Positions 31,684-43,030 of a stretch of DNA of 64,000 nt are shown piece by piece. The DNA comes from Pararge aegeria (taxonomy: Eukaryota > Arthropoda > Insecta > Lepidoptera > Nymphalidae). Below the pieces are notes generated by a model. It worked only from the letters and a program-made list of their open reading frames with translations. It was not told the origin of the DNA and searched no databases. Numbering within the stretch: position 1 is the first letter of the stretch; every line of letters begins with the position of its first letter. The DNA lies in assembly GCF_905163445.1 (NCBI RefSeq), contig NC_053187.1:1612001-1676000 (forward strand), written 5' to 3'. A program made the translations under genes and the position numbers.

Positions 31684-34600
31684 ATGTATTTATTCGTAGT
31701 ACTCGGTTTGTTCATATTGGTATGTATTCATTAATTTAATATGTTACTTGAAGCTCACTTTTCGTATAATACGAATATAATTTAATTTTGTTTTGTTATG
31801 CCGATATTTTTTTACCTTTTTTCACGATTGAGGCGATCTAGCAAATAAAAGTTCTCTTCCTAACTGAAATAGTTATGTTAAATCTTTCGATGGTCACAAA
31901 GAAACATAAGCTTAATTTTGCATTAAACATACGTTAGATTTTTTTTTATTGACAAAAAAAAAAATTTAATACATAACCTAATATACTAGGCCATCCTAAG
32001 AAAATAAACGGTCAGAAATAGCACGTTAAAAACAGTATTCTACAATTATTTTTAAATGGTAACTAGATATAGGGAATATCTAGTGTTCCGGTATGATGTT
32101 TAGAAACCGATATGAGTATGACTACCATACTTCCTTACAGGTTAGCCCACTACCATCTTAGACTGCATCATCACTTACCACCAGGTGATATTGCAGTCAA
32201 GGGTTAACTTGTAGTGGAATAAAAAAAAATCTACGTTACCTACCTACATTATAGCTAATTATTATAGCTACAATATTTATCACAGCCTTGAAAGTAGTAA
32301 TTGCAGATATAAGGCATTCACACAATGAAAGTAATAAAAGTGTTAAATGCTTAAGGGAAGAAAAGATTACCGGCTTTCCTGCGTTCCCGCAGTAGAAATT
32401 TCATAAAAAAGATATACAATTCTTCATAAAAACTTTTATATCCCATTTTCTTTTAACTATTCTTCTAACATTCACCTTCTTAAGAGCATACTCTGTGAGA
32501 AACACATCTCTCGATTTTCAAGTATGTAAGCTTAATAATATTTTTTACCGCTTAATTTTTCATCGCCCCTCTTTCATCACACTGAAGTGGTAATTTTCAA
32601 AAAAATTTAAGCCGGTTGTTTATTACACAACAGTTATTACGCTTAATTTTAATAGTGTGCAATAAAGTTGATGATTAGGTTTTATATCCACAGAAAGATT
32701 ATATATTGATATGCACGCTAATTTGTAATTGAGGTACTAAGACACCAAACACAGAAATTGGGATACTTGATATCAAAAAAGAGTTTAATTCAAATATAAC
32801 AAAAAAAATCCCTCTTCAGCGGTCAGACAAATGTACATTTTCTTTTTACAAGCCAAGATATTATACGAAAGCATAAACTATTACATTTTGATCCTGACAC
32901 ACTTCTAAATAAAAGAAGGTCGGACAAAGTTTGCCAGATCAAATCATGTAGAACCGAGAAGGCATTTCTATGATGCTAGTCCAACATTGAATAACAAAAT
33001 GAATTACCTCCAAAAAAATATACCCGATGAATCACAGAAATTGTAAATATTATAATAACAAGTGGCTTAAGACGCTGTCCTATACTGATACGGAAAATAT
33101 CGTCACTTCAAATTAAAGGCAGTAACTTTGCAGATCTTGCTTGCAAAACATACTCAAAAAACAGGCAACACTCACACGCACATACACTCACACACACTCA
33201 CATAAACTTACACACACACACACGTGCGTCACACACGTACGCATACACAAACACGTACATTTAAAAATTAAGTTGTATTGTTTTAGTTGTAATATTTTCA
33301 TTTTCTTTGTTTTAGTCTTTTTGTATTTAGGCAAACCCGGAGGTGGGCGTTAATCGCTGTAACACAGTTTTTAACTAATACAGTTTAAGAATCCGTTGTA
33401 AATGAGACACAATAAAGACAATTATTACTAAACTCTAGTTCACCAAAACAGTGATATATGGAAAATGTTGTTGAATTAAAGTTTTTCAGTATCATGACGA
33501 AAAACTTTAAAAATAACTTTAATTTTAATTCTACAATAATAGGGACTGTGAATAGGAAAGGTATTATACCCATCGATGGGTATAGTACCTTCTTTCCAAC
33601 TTTTTGTTTGGAACAACATTTTTCCCATGTGCCAAATTTAATTTTTAAAATTTTTAAGGAATTTATAAGTACCTATTTATTTTTCTCAATAATATCAGCA
33701 AAAAGCAGCGGCTATTATTGTACCGGTAGAGCAGGGACTATTGGAAGGAGAACAAAAATGGACAATCACGGGAAACACGTTATACAACAGTTTTAAAGGT
33801 ATCCCATATGCCGCTCCTCCGACTGGTGAATTGAGATTTAAGGTAAGAAATATTTAGTAAAATTAAATAATTTCTAAAAATCTAAATCATTAATAAACTA
33901 GTAAATATATTTTAGGCTCCTCAACCTGCGCTGAACTGGGAAGGTGTCCGAAATGCTACAGAACATGGCAGTTTTTGTCCTCAAGTGGATCAATTAACAA
34001 ATAAGTTTTTACCTGGAAGCGAAGATTGTCTTTTCTTAAATGTTTATACTCCAAATATAAATACAGATGATTCTCTTAAACCAGTGATGGTTTTTATTCA
34101 CGGTGGTAGCTATGCATTTGGTTCAGGGAATGATGAGAATTACGCAAGTGATTATTTAATTGATAAAAACGTTGTTGTCGTAACTTTAAATTATAGACTT
34201 GACTCTCTCGGATTTTTATGCTTAGATACTAAAGAAGTACCGGGAAATGCAGGTCTTAAAGATCAAGTAGCTGCGTTGAAATGGGTACAGAAAAATATAG
34301 AAAACTTTGGAGGTGATTCAAACCAAGTTACAATCTTCGGACAAAGTGCTGGTGCTGTGTCTTGTTTTTTGCACGCACTATCACCAATGTCTAAAGGGCT
34401 GTTTCATAGAGTAATTGCTATGAGTGGAGTGCCAATAAGTGATTTCTCGGTTGAATTTGAATCAAAACGTAGAGCAATGTTACTTGGTAAAAGTCTAGGC
34501 ATTGAGACAACAAACACTACGGCTTTCTTAGAATTGTTACAAGATTTGCCTGCCAAAAAATTAATCGGCACAAACCCTTCTGTCATAGCAATTGAAGAAT

Positions 34601-36503
34601 ATATCAATCTCGTGATGAAATTATATTTTGTCCCTGTCGTGGAAAAAGATTACGGTCAGGAAAGATTTTTAATAGACCAACCTGATGTTCTACTTAGGAA
34701 TGGAAGAATGCATGATGTGGATGTTTTATTGGGATACGCATCCGCTGAAGGAATCGTTGGCATATTTATGTATGAAAAAGCTCCTACAATTGAAAATTAT
34801 GAGAGATTTAGAGAAGCCTTAGTGCCAAGGAATATCCTTTATCAAAGCAAACCAACGATCACTGTAGAATTAGGAGATTTAATTAAAGAACACTACAGTG
34901 GATCAGAGCCTTTGTCTTTGAAAACGATGCCCCAGTTTGTGAACTTTACGTCGCACATGTTTACCTATGGTGTTCTAAGATTCGCAAAGCATCTATCCAA
35001 TGCTGCTATTGATAACATATATTTGTATCAGTTTTCTTGTATGTCAGAACGAAACATTTTAAGCCAACAAGGTACAAAATACGGAATTAATGGAGTTTCA
35101 CACAATGACGATCTTATGTATGTGTTCAATCCAATACAATACAATTTACCAATGAATAAGAGTGCTCCTTCTTATAAAATGATTGAAAATACCTGCACAT
35201 TACTGACCAACTTTGCTAAATATGGGTAAGTGTTTAGAGTTTCTTGAAATGAATAGATATGTAATATTTTTATAATACGTATGGGCTTCCTGCGAATGTC
35301 GTACGAGGTGATTTAGGAAATATAACGGAGACCGGGCAGCAGCGTGCTCTGTGCGACTACTTACTAGTATTTACTAAGTATGTCGACCCTACTTTCTGAG
35401 TCCAAGGCCGTGGGTTCCATTTCTACAACTGGATAATGTTTGTGTGTTGAACATGAACGTTTATCGGTGTATGGGTGTTTATCTGTATATTTTAAGTATT
35501 TGTGTACATTATTCATAAAAAAATATTCATCAGTCATCTTAGTACCCATAACACAAGCTACGCTTACTTTGTAGCTAGATGGCGGTTTTTTTTTGTCGTA
35601 GTATATAAAAAAAAAGAAAAAAAAAATTACTGCGATCACGACCCGTCTGCCGAGCGTGATGTTTATGGGCAAACCCTACCCTAGTTGGAGAGGACTTAAA
35701 TTCAGCAGAAGACTATTTGGCTATTAATGATGACGTAAGCATTTCATAAATCTTAAAAGCTTAGCTTATCTTCTAAGTCATCTTCCGACGGACCGACGTG
35801 TCATTGATGAGTGCTGGATGCCTTAATACATATGTTTTTGAAGGGAATTAGGTTTTGTGCCGCGTGTATTCAACAGCTTATTCTTTTTGATATTGTCAGT
35901 CCAGTAACGCTCTAGGGGGGTTCAACCTATGTTGCTATTTCTTATAAAAAACTATTCTAAAAAAGTAATAGTTGCAATATGGAAACCATCTATTGTTTAC
36001 TTTTTTTTCTAAGAACCAATTTGATAGTGAATGAGAGAGTGATTTGAATTGTGAATATTTCACATAACAAGCGTATGGCTTGTTATTTATGCATTTAACT
36101 TAAATGCTCAAGTTATAGATGTAGTTAACTTTAATTATTGTAATGTGAGGCATAAAAGCAGCCTAGTCGTGAAGACGTAGGCTTCATATCCCTAAGCTAC
36201 GTTCTAATCCCAAACCGCACCTCTAATTTTAAGTTATGTCTAATTTAAATATATCTTGCTTAAACGGTGCAGGAAAACATCGTTTGTAAAGTACATAATA
36301 TTAAGGGAAGTTAAACTTTAAACATTTTATTTTATAGGAATCCAACACCTGATTCGTCACTCGGCGTAGAATGGCCCAAATACACTGCAGAAACCGAAAC
36401 ATTTATGGATATTGGAGAAGAATTAACAATCGACACGAAACCAAGAGCTTGTATGATGGACTTTTGGCAAAGAATTTATGAACGAGCTGATATACCTTTT
36501 TGA
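31684..36503 (+). CDS. carboxylesterase copy 4 (551 aa), intact
   Basis: Exons 31,684-31,719, 33,699-33,842, 33,916-35,225 and 36,338-36,503 join in frame with the same phases as the rest of the array. Leader MYLFVVLGLFIL, then QKAAAIIV. W33 and W68 are retained, with oxyanion HGG, S204 in GQSAG, E338 in SAEG and H456 in GVSHNDDL. It is the most diverged of the four in exon 3 (for example NEN for DDN, SLGFLCLD, RFAKHLSNAAIDNIY), so it probably split off first. Predicted role: secretory-pathway ester hydrolase of unknown substrate. Intron 1 (about 2 kb) includes a SINE-C and a CA-rich repeat. Intron 3 (1.1 kb) includes SINE-A and SINE-B fragments. Confidence 0.9.
32085..32225 (+). mobile_element. 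SINE-C 3' part in intron 1 of copy 4
   Basis: Reads TTCCGGTATGATGTTTAGAA, CTTACAGGTTAGCCCACTAC, TGCATCATCACTTACCACCA and an A-rich end. The head is missing. Confidence 0.7.
33170..33256. repeat. CA-rich microsatellite in intron 1 of copy 4
   Basis: Imperfect (CA)n with interruptions: CACACACACTCACATAAAC, then ACACACACACACACGTGCG. Not present in the other copies. Confidence 0.8.
35384..35612 (+). mobile_element. SINE-A, 5'-truncated, in intron 3 of copy 4
   Basis: Starts inside the tRNA-like part (GACCCTACTTTCTGAGTCCA) and continues through GTGGGTTCCATTTCTACAAC and TACGCTTACTTTGTAGCTAG. Same strand as the gene. Confidence 0.75.
36155..36290 (+). mobile_element. SINE-B, diverged, in intron 3 of copy 4
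   Basis: AAAGCAGCCTAGTCGTGAAG head, CGCACCTCTAATTTTAAGTT and GCTTAAACGGTGCAGGAAAA body; box B is eroded. Confidence 0.5.
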
Positions 36504-36525
36504 ATTGAAAATATCATAATTAAAT

Positions 36526-36531
36526 AATAAA
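36526..36531 (+). terminator. poly(A) signal of copy 4
   Basis: AATAAA 23 nt after the stop codon, much closer than in copies 1 and 2. It is the first such hexamer after the stop. Confidence 0.45.
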
Positions 36532-36842
36532 CATATCTATTTAAATTTTTTTTTTTAACAGATACTATTTTCAATGACAAATTCAATTTCACACAATATT
36601 CTATCTAAATAAAACAGCATAACATCAAATTGAAATTCGAAATTCTTTATACATTCATAAATATATGCTTATATAATTTTTGTGAGGTTGATGGTGATAA
36701 CTACGTACGTCAACTTAAACCTAAAGTTTCTGACTTTCTGCTATTTAAGAATAACTGTCTTTTATTAAACTGCTATGATTTTCTAAAGCATCTTTTATTT
36801 TAAAATAGTTATGTACCCTGCTTAAAGATTTCTTTACTAGCA

Positions 36843-37765
36843 ATGATTATTCCCACAACTGGATAATGTTTGTGTGATCACATAAATGTTTCCAGAAGCT
36901 GGGTGTGTATCGAAATATTATGGGTAAGATTTATGTTTTTTTTTATTGGATTATTAAACTGGTAACAATCAATGACGTTAACATGAGAACAACATAAATA
37001 AAAGAAAAAGACAGGAGATTAACATGCTTAATTAAAATAATCTAAAAGCTAATCAAATAACAAAGCAAAATTTAAAACTGAATACCTGCAATACTATACA
37101 AAGAAAAGTGATGAGATGAAATTAAAACGGAAAATAAATTAATTTAAGCTATGTAAGTAAATGTTTGGGCCTCATAAGAAGGCTCAGAGTCACTCAGCGG
37201 GCGATGGAGAAAGCTATGCTCGGAGTATCTCTACGCGATCAAATCAGAAATGTGGAGATTCGTAGAAGAACCAGAGTTACCGACATAGCTCAACGAGTCG
37301 CGAAGCTGAAGTGGCAATGGCTCGGGCACATAGTTCGGAGAAAGGATGGACGTTGGGGTCCCAAGGTGCTGGAATGGCAGCCCCGAACTAGTAAGCGCAG
37401 CGTTGGTCGGCCCCCAACGAGGTGGACAGACGACATTAAGCGCGTCGCAGGTAGCCGCTGGATCCAAGCGGCTTAGAACCGTGGAACTTGGAACTCCCTA
37501 CAAAAGACCTATGTCCAGCAGTGGACGTGTATCGGTTGATGTGATGATGAAGATGATGAAGTAAATGTTTGACATGTTTTTGAATGAGGTGAAAGTACTA
37601 CTAAAAATGTCACAGTTGTTTCTGTAAGCATTTAAAAGTGAGAAAATTCAAAAAAAATTATTCATCAGTGAGTACCCATAATACAGGCTACGCTTACATT
37701 AAGGCTAGATGGCGATGTATGTGTTGTTGTAGTATATCTATTTATTTATTTATTTTTATTATTAT
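36843..37765 (+). mobile_element. SINE-A split by a 0.7-kb insertion
   Basis: 36,843-36,935 matches SINE-A from TTCCCACAACTGGATAATG to the ATTTATG segment. 37,650-37,765 supplies the missing end (AGTGAGTACCCATAATACAG, TACGCTTACATTAAGGCTAG, (TTTA)n). The interval 36,936-37,650 holds an RTE-like LINE end and AT-rich sequence. Confidence 0.6.
37160..37560 (+). mobile_element. RTE-like LINE 3' end (about 120 codons plus tail)
   Basis: Encodes MGLIRRLRVTQRAMEKA...RRRTRVTDIAQRVAKLKWQW...WTDDIKRVAGSRWIQAA, the C-terminal tail of an RTE-like polyprotein. It continues in another frame to VQQWT and a (GAT)n tail near 37,540. This is the best copy of this tail in the window. Confidence 0.75.
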
Positions 37766-37917
37766 TAGCTTAAGTAACGATAAAACATTTGCTTGAAGCC
37801 TTGTTTACTTGTATGATATTGTTTGTTGTAATTTAGTTTCAACTTTTATATCTATCTCGGTTGATATCTTATTGATGATTATGATAATTAAAACAATAAG
37901 CTATTGTTCTATATGTC

Positions 37918-38226
37918 ATCATCACATCAACCTTTTACCGGCCCACTACAAAGCACGGGTCTCCCCCCACAATAAGAAGGGGTTAAGGCCGTAGTCCACC
38001 ACGCTGGCCCAGTGCGGATTGGTGGACTCCACACACCTTTCAGAACATTATGTAGAACTCGCAAGCATGCAGATTTGCTCACGATGTTTTCCTTTACTAT
38101 TGAAGCAAGTGATATTTGAATTACTTAAAAAGCATATAACTTAGAAAAGTTAGAGGTGCGTTCTGGGATTTGAACTCGGCCCCCCGAAAGTGCAGCCAAG
38201 CTCCTACCCAATACGCTATCACCGCT
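37918..38226 (-). mobile_element. SINE-B, full length
   Basis: Reverse order: ATCATCACATCAACC end, CACTACAAAGCACGGGTCTC, CCACGCTGGCCCAGTGCGGA, GCAAGCATGCAGATTTGCTC, TTAGAGGTGCGTTCTGGGAT and the tRNA-like head GCTCCTACCCAATACGCTAT. This copy shows the whole family. Confidence 0.85.
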
Positions 38227-38334
38227 TGGCTATGTATACGGTGGGTCTTAAAGAACATGTACCCAACAGTATGGACGGTTTCCAGGAGATATTATAATCG
38301 TCCACCATAATCGCAGCCTTTTTTTATAATTAAT

Positions 38335-38415
38335 ATTTAATGGACCAAAAACCATCTTAGATTGAATCATCACTTACGATTAGGTGAGATTGCAGTCAAG
38401 GCTAACTTGTAGCGA
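38335..38415 (+). mobile_element. SINE-C 3' fragment
   Basis: ACCATCTTAGATTGAATCAT, CACTTACGATTAGGTGAGAT and CAGTCAAGGCTAACTTGTAG. Confidence 0.65.
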
Positions 38416-38727
38416 CAAAATGATGCTGTGCCCATAGAGCAACACAAATTTACAGAGGATAATTAATCAAAACGTCAACGTGTTCACAAAACAATCTATC
38501 AGTTTGCACATCACAGTTTGAAACCCAAAACTAGCCATTTAACTACCCGCTCCCGTCAAAACATACTGCTGCATAATGGATGGTCGATCAACTCGCTCAA
38601 CTATTGTGACCATTCAGCAACACTTGCTAGAGAATACATGTTTTCGCGTGTTAAAAGAAGGATTGATTTAACCCTATTCAGGAATGTTGCATTACTAGAG
38701 TCGGTATTTCGGTTAATAAATGAGACA
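38416..38727. other. spacer, no gene recognised
   Basis: An open frame at 38,518-38,748 (+) has no motif or splice context; nothing else assignable. Confidence 0.35.
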
Positions 38728-38830
38728 CTGACTGCCTCGTTGGTCTAGGAGTTTAACTACGGATCACGAAGTACTGGGTTAGAAACCCAGGTCAGGTCAA
38801 AAATTGTAAGGTATTGAGTTTTTCTGTCAA
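38728..38830 (+). mobile_element. tRNA-like repeat head, fourth type
   Basis: GACTGCCTCGTTGGTCTAGG looks like a tRNA 5' half with box A, and GTACTGGGTTAGAAACCCAG like an altered box B and T arm. It is followed by TCAAAAATTGTAAGGTATTG. It resembles a tRNA-derived repeat more than a functional tRNA because the arms do not pair well. Confidence 0.45.
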
Positions 38831-38889
38831 ATCCTGTCGAACAAATAGGATGCTTTTACTCGATTGACGAATTCCATTTCAATGTATTT

Positions 38890-39142
38890 TTTTGTTTAAT
38901 ATTTCAACATTACACACATCGCCATCTAGCCCCAAAGTAAGCGTAGCTTTTGCTATATACACTAAGAAAATTGATGAATATAATTGAATAATATACATAA
39001 ATACATATTATATACAGAAAAACACCCAATCACTGAAAAACATCCAAGTTAATCCCTCAAAAATTTTTTCGGTTGTGGGAATCAAACCCACAGCCTTGGG
39101 CTCAGAAAGCAGGGTCACTGCCAACTATGCCAATCGGCCGTC
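38890..39142 (-). mobile_element. SINE-A, full length
   Basis: CATCGCCATCTAGCCCCAAA, TGTGGGAATCAAACCCACAG and CCAATCGGCCGTC at the end. Confidence 0.8.
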
Positions 39143-39847
39143 AAACGGGACGAGCATTAGTTTGAAGCAAAAAACTAAACACACGTTATTTTTTTCGTAT
39201 AAAAACGCTTAATACACAACACAGAACACAAATGTATGCATTATCATAGATAAACTCAATTTCACAAGTCATTGCCGGGTGTCACTCCCAACATATAATA
39301 AGAATATAAGATAATGGTAGGTCGCCAGACCGGTATCCTCTGTAGGTATGTACATAATTTGTACATTCATTGTAGCGCTTACAACACAGAGAACATGGCA
39401 AAAAAACATAATTTGTTTTCCGCTGGAAAAAACGATCTTCTCAAGGCTTCCTTTTGTTCGGGTATAACAAATCCAGTTGAAGATAAGAAACACTTCATAT
39501 TAAAAAATAGGCCTCACAATTACTTGACCCATTGGTCTACCACTCAGCAAGATTTAAAATAAAATGTGCATTCTCTGAAGGGATAGATCGCGTTACTTTT
39601 CGATTGTAGCCCATGTAGCAAAGTGAAAGTTTGTTATAATTAGAACTCTATATTCTACGAGCTAAGGGTCAAGGGTTTGTTCGGGTGCCCTTCACACGGT
39701 TGAACGGTGCTTGCAAGTGACGTGTTAAAGTCGCCAACTATAGCCTGGACACGTGTAGTTCGTTAAATACAGACCCTTAATTTAACGATAATGTTCTAAT
39801 TCATAAGCTTTAGCGGGAAATGAATCCCTTGTTCTTCTATTTACTTA
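39143..39847. other. intergenic, no gene recognised
   Basis: Overlapping open frames at 39,269-39,562 on both strands have no family resemblance. No repeat family is assignable. Confidence 0.35.
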
Positions 39848-39985
39848 CTAGCTATCCCTCGCGACTTCTTCTGCGTGTAAGTAAGCATAAAAAATCGACA
39901 CTTGCGTGGTGGGATACGGCCTGAACCCATTCTCGGTGGGTAATTCTCGATAATGGGTTGATATGATGGTGATGATGACGATTGG
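39848..39985 (-). mobile_element. Helitron-like end followed by SINE-B-like tail
   Basis: A|CTAGCTATCCCTCGCGACTT is a reversed Helitron 3' end; the next 100 bp end in GGGTTGATATGATGGTGATG, like a SINE-B tail. Only scraps of each. Confidence 0.4.
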
Positions 39986-40619
39986 TTTTGTGGTTCGTCG
40001 AATTGTTTAAATGCTGTAATCTGTTATGGACTGTATACTGCTGTAGACGCAGTGATAGCCTAGTGGTTGGGTATCTATTTATATGATTGATTTATACGAC
40101 AAAATATCATAAAGTCATACAAGATTTTATCGAAACTTGAACCGTTGGGGAAGCTCTCAAAAGGAAAAAACCGTGATTTCATTCTTCATGGTGCTATGCT
40201 GCTATTGGTCTCAGTGTAATGATATATAGCTTATAGCCTGCTTCGATAAGTGGGCTATCCAACATGAGTTCCTGAGATAATCGCGCTTAAGTAAACAAAC
40301 ATAAAAACTCTTCAGCTTAATATATTTTAGAATAAAACAACCGGCTGTTGCCGCGTGCCTCGTCCGCGTTTTATTACGTTTTTTTACGAATCAAATAATA
40401 ATAATAATAAATCTCTATATTACCAAAACTAAGACCCATTTGTTAGCAATACAACTAAAATGACTATGTTAGTATTTATTAGTTGTAATCCAATGGATAT
40501 TCCCCGACTTTACAGCTAACTATGCCAAAAATCAAGACGATTGTTTGCCAAGTTGGGGCGTAAAGTAAGAATAATGAAAGTATATTTTATTTTTATTACT
40601 AAATTATGAAAATTAAGCT
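39986..40619. other. intergenic scraps, no gene
   Basis: A SINE-B head scrap (GCAGTGATAGCCTAGTGGTT, about 40,048) and an eroded CGTCCGCG-type repeat end near 40,340-40,375 are the only recognisable items. Confidence 0.4.
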
Positions 40620-40722
40620 TAATTTGCTATAGTCCGCGAAAAGCAGGAGAATCTATGTGGTGTAAGAAATTATAAATTACACCATACCGGTTCTCCAGCT
40701 TTTCGCGGACGTTAGCAAATTA
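40620..40722. mobile_element. 103-bp palindromic MITE-like element
   Basis: The two halves are near-complementary: AATTTGCTATAGTCCGCGAA...GGTGTAAGAAATT against the inverse of AATTACACCATACCGG...GTTAGCAAATTA. It would fold into one long imperfect hairpin. No coding capacity. Confidence 0.7.
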
Positions 40723-40780
40723 TATCATGAATTTCCGCAAAGTAACGCCTGCTTCTATCCAATTACTATATTCACACATA

Positions 40781-41037
40781 AATATATTACGACAATACAC
40801 ACATTGCCATCTAGCCCCAAAGTAAGCGTACTCGTAGCTTGTGTTATGGGTGCTAAGATAACTGACAAATAATTATATGCATAATATTCATAAGAACTTA
40901 TAATATACAGATAAACACCCGGACAATGAAAAAAATATTATTTATCGAACTTACTTATGAATTATCACACGAACATTTTCCAGTTGTGGGAATAGAACCC
41001 ACGTCTTTGACTCAGAGAGCAGGGTCGCTGCCCACTG
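40781..41037 (-). mobile_element. SINE-A, lacking the first bases of its head
   Basis: ATTACGACAATACACACATT, GCCCCAAAGTAAGCGTACTC and TGTGGGAATAGAACCCACGT, ending at GTCGCTGCCCACTGG. Confidence 0.8.
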
Positions 41038-41129
41038 GATGGATATCTTTTTTATTCTTTTAATATGCTACACCACACTGTGTTCTAAAATATATTCACT
41101 ACACTATTGATGTGGTGCTGTCGTTAGTA

Positions 41130-41220
41130 GCCACGGCATTAGGCATTCGGTACTTTTGGTATCCCACCAGACCAGACAAGAAAAAACCAGAAATATCGAA
41201 ATCCTTAATTGCCCCAGCAC
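41130..41220 (-). mobile_element. SINE-C fragment
   Basis: AGCCACGGCATTAGGC, CCCACCAGACCAGACAAGAA and AATTGCCCC, directly abutting a LINE end. Confidence 0.55.
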
Positions 41221-41221
41221 G

Positions 41222-41590
41222 GCTAACATTGGCAGGAGACAATTATCTCCCCGTTGAAAGGATAAATATGTATCTTCTCCCACACCTTTATCAAATGTGT
41301 AAAAACGCATCTAGTACAGCGAGGTTACTATACATTTGATGAATTCCTCAATGACAAGGTAGAATGGAAGCATCCAGCCTCGCTCTCATCTCCCGCAAGA
41401 TAGCAAAATGATTGTAAATGTTGATGTTGGAAAAGAGCAACTACTGAGTTTCTTGCCGGGTCTTCTCGGTAGAATCTGCTTTCCGAACCGGTGGTAGAGT
41501 CACACAAACATGCAGACGTTTCAAAAGTGCTTATAAAGTAGGCCTACTTGAAATAAATGAATTTGAATTTGAATTTGAATTGAACTCTCA
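41222..41590 (+). mobile_element. LINE 3' end, family E
   Basis: ATCTAGTACAGCGAGGTTAC (C-terminal LINE coding), then GGAAAAGAGCAACTACTGAG, GAACCGGTGGTAGAGTCAC and AGTAGGCCTACTTGAAATAA, ending in (GAATTT)n. Confidence 0.7.
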
Positions 41591-41744
41591 GTGCAATGGG
41601 GCACAAGTGGATATAATATCTAAATAATAATAGACAGGGTAAACTTTTCCTATTCCATGTTCCCGTGCTTTAACAGGACACGTTAATTATATCCCCTGTC
41701 AATAATTGGGTATATAATTTTTGTTCCCTGCTCGTGCTAGCCCA

Positions 41745-41815
41745 GCTGCCAGGTATCAGACCCGGGACCTCCCACTTAAAACCGCAGCGTTCGCCACTGT
41801 GCTAGAGAGGTCGAC
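41745..41815 (-). mobile_element. SINE-C head fragment
   Basis: CAGACCCGGGACCTCCCACT and ACCGCAGCGTTCGCCACTGT then AGAGAGGTCG: a reversed tRNA-like head. Confidence 0.6.
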
Positions 41816-41980
41816 AGCAATTTAATAACTTAATTGTCTTTGACCTTGAAGTTACTTAAACTGATAAATAACCTTTGTTTATTTATTAATGAAATACTAC
41901 ATGATAATAATATTTACATACATTATATACGATGTTACACGCAGAGGTACGCTGGCGGTTCCTCAGGGTTTTATAAAATA

Positions 41981-42441
41981 CTAGCTGTTGCCCGCGACTT
42001 CGTCTGCGTTTGATTTTGTTTCTTTGATGTGGCATTCAATTTAGTTTTAGTTCTAAAAAAAAATAAAGTATTCAGTATCGCTAAGCCTTAAATGAGGGGT
42101 TTGCTGCTGTCCGCTGAGGAGTTCTGTCCTCTATCTCAAACCACATTAATCAGATCTACACAAAGTTTGGGCAAAATTAAATACATATTATAACCTCTAT
42201 AGTACAAAAATAATTATTTAAATCGGTTTTAATTTGTCGGAATTATGGTATAAATCCTCAAACACTTTCATCCCCTCTCCCAAAGTAAGCGAGCTTAATG
42301 TCGTGATAAAAAGTATCCTATGTTACTTCTAATACTTCTAACACTTCCTTTGTGTACAAAGTTTCATGAGGATCGGTTAAGTAGTTTTAGCGTGAAAGCG
42401 TAACAAACAAACTTACATTGACATTTATAATATTAGTAGGA
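41981..42441 (-). mobile_element. Helitron-like non-autonomous element
   Basis: On the - strand it starts TCCTACTAATATTATAAATG and ends GACGAAGTCGCGGGCAACAGCTAG-like (first + bases CTAGCTGTTGCCCGCGACTT). The neighbours are A at 41,980 and T at 42,442, the A|T site in reverse. Internal sequence matches the 5,028-5,427 copy. Confidence 0.8.
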
Positions 42442-42580
42442 TCTTAAATATAAATACTTTAAGAGGGCAATTCTTGTTTCTTTCGTCATTGTTCTGTCTC
42501 AGAAAAGGCTTTGAACATAAGCATCTCGATCTCACTACCAGTCGCAATGATTTTTCTATTAATGGTCGTTCTTACATTTT

Positions 42581-43030
42581 ACGACCTCCTTGGCGCAGCG
42601 ATAAGCGCTATAGTTTTTAGTAAGGTCCTAGGTTCGACCCCGGCAGGTTACTTAGGAATTTATAATTTATTAATTTCTTCTGCTCTGGTCTGTTAGGGAC
42701 TTCGGCCATGGAAAATTAACACCCTACGGGCAGGCCGATACGCGATTTAGCCTTCCGGTACGATGTCGCGTAGATACTGATGGCAGTGGACAGATTATTT
42801 AAAATTAAAAAAAAAAAACTCCAGTACGAATTATAAAAAAATTAAGGTTAGGCCATTGTAGAAACTGTAAAAGACTACCCTTAAGATTTTATTACTCGTA
42901 CTGGAGATTTTCTTTATTTTATATCATCTAAGGGTTTCATATAAATGCCATACCCCCAAAAGGTTAGCCCGTGACCGACTTCGATTGTATCAAAGTTACA
43001 ATCATGTAAGAGTGCATGAAGAACTAACTT
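42581..43030 (+). mobile_element. SINE-C interrupted by a palindromic element
   Basis: 5' part 42,581-42,780: GACCTCCTTGGCGCAGCGAT, CGACCCCGGCAGGTTACTTA and TACGATGTCGCGTAGATACT. 3' part about 42,935-43,030: AATGCCATACCCCCAAAAGG and TTAGCCCGTGACCGACTTCG. The MITE-like hairpin at 42,807-42,918 lies between. Confidence 0.65.
42807..42918. mobile_element. MITE-like inverted-repeat element inside SINE-C
   Basis: CTCCAGTACGA (42,819-42,829) is repeated inverted at 42,896-42,906. The arms extend imperfectly to about 34 bp each side (A-rich outside; AATTAAGG / CCCTTAAGATT inside). No coding capacity. Confidence 0.6.

Noticed and set aside
33170..33256. Possible CRISPR-like or regulatory repeat array
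   Set aside because: It is an imperfect CA microsatellite without spacers, in an intron of a eukaryotic gene.
38728..38830. Possible functional tRNA gene
   Set aside because: tRNA-like box A and B are present, but the T-loop is altered (GGGTTAGAAACCC) and the acceptor arms do not pair. It reads as a tRNA-derived repeat.
39269..39562. Overlapping 74- and 82-codon frames on both strands
   Set aside because: No motif, no repeat identity and no gene structure. I could not support either.
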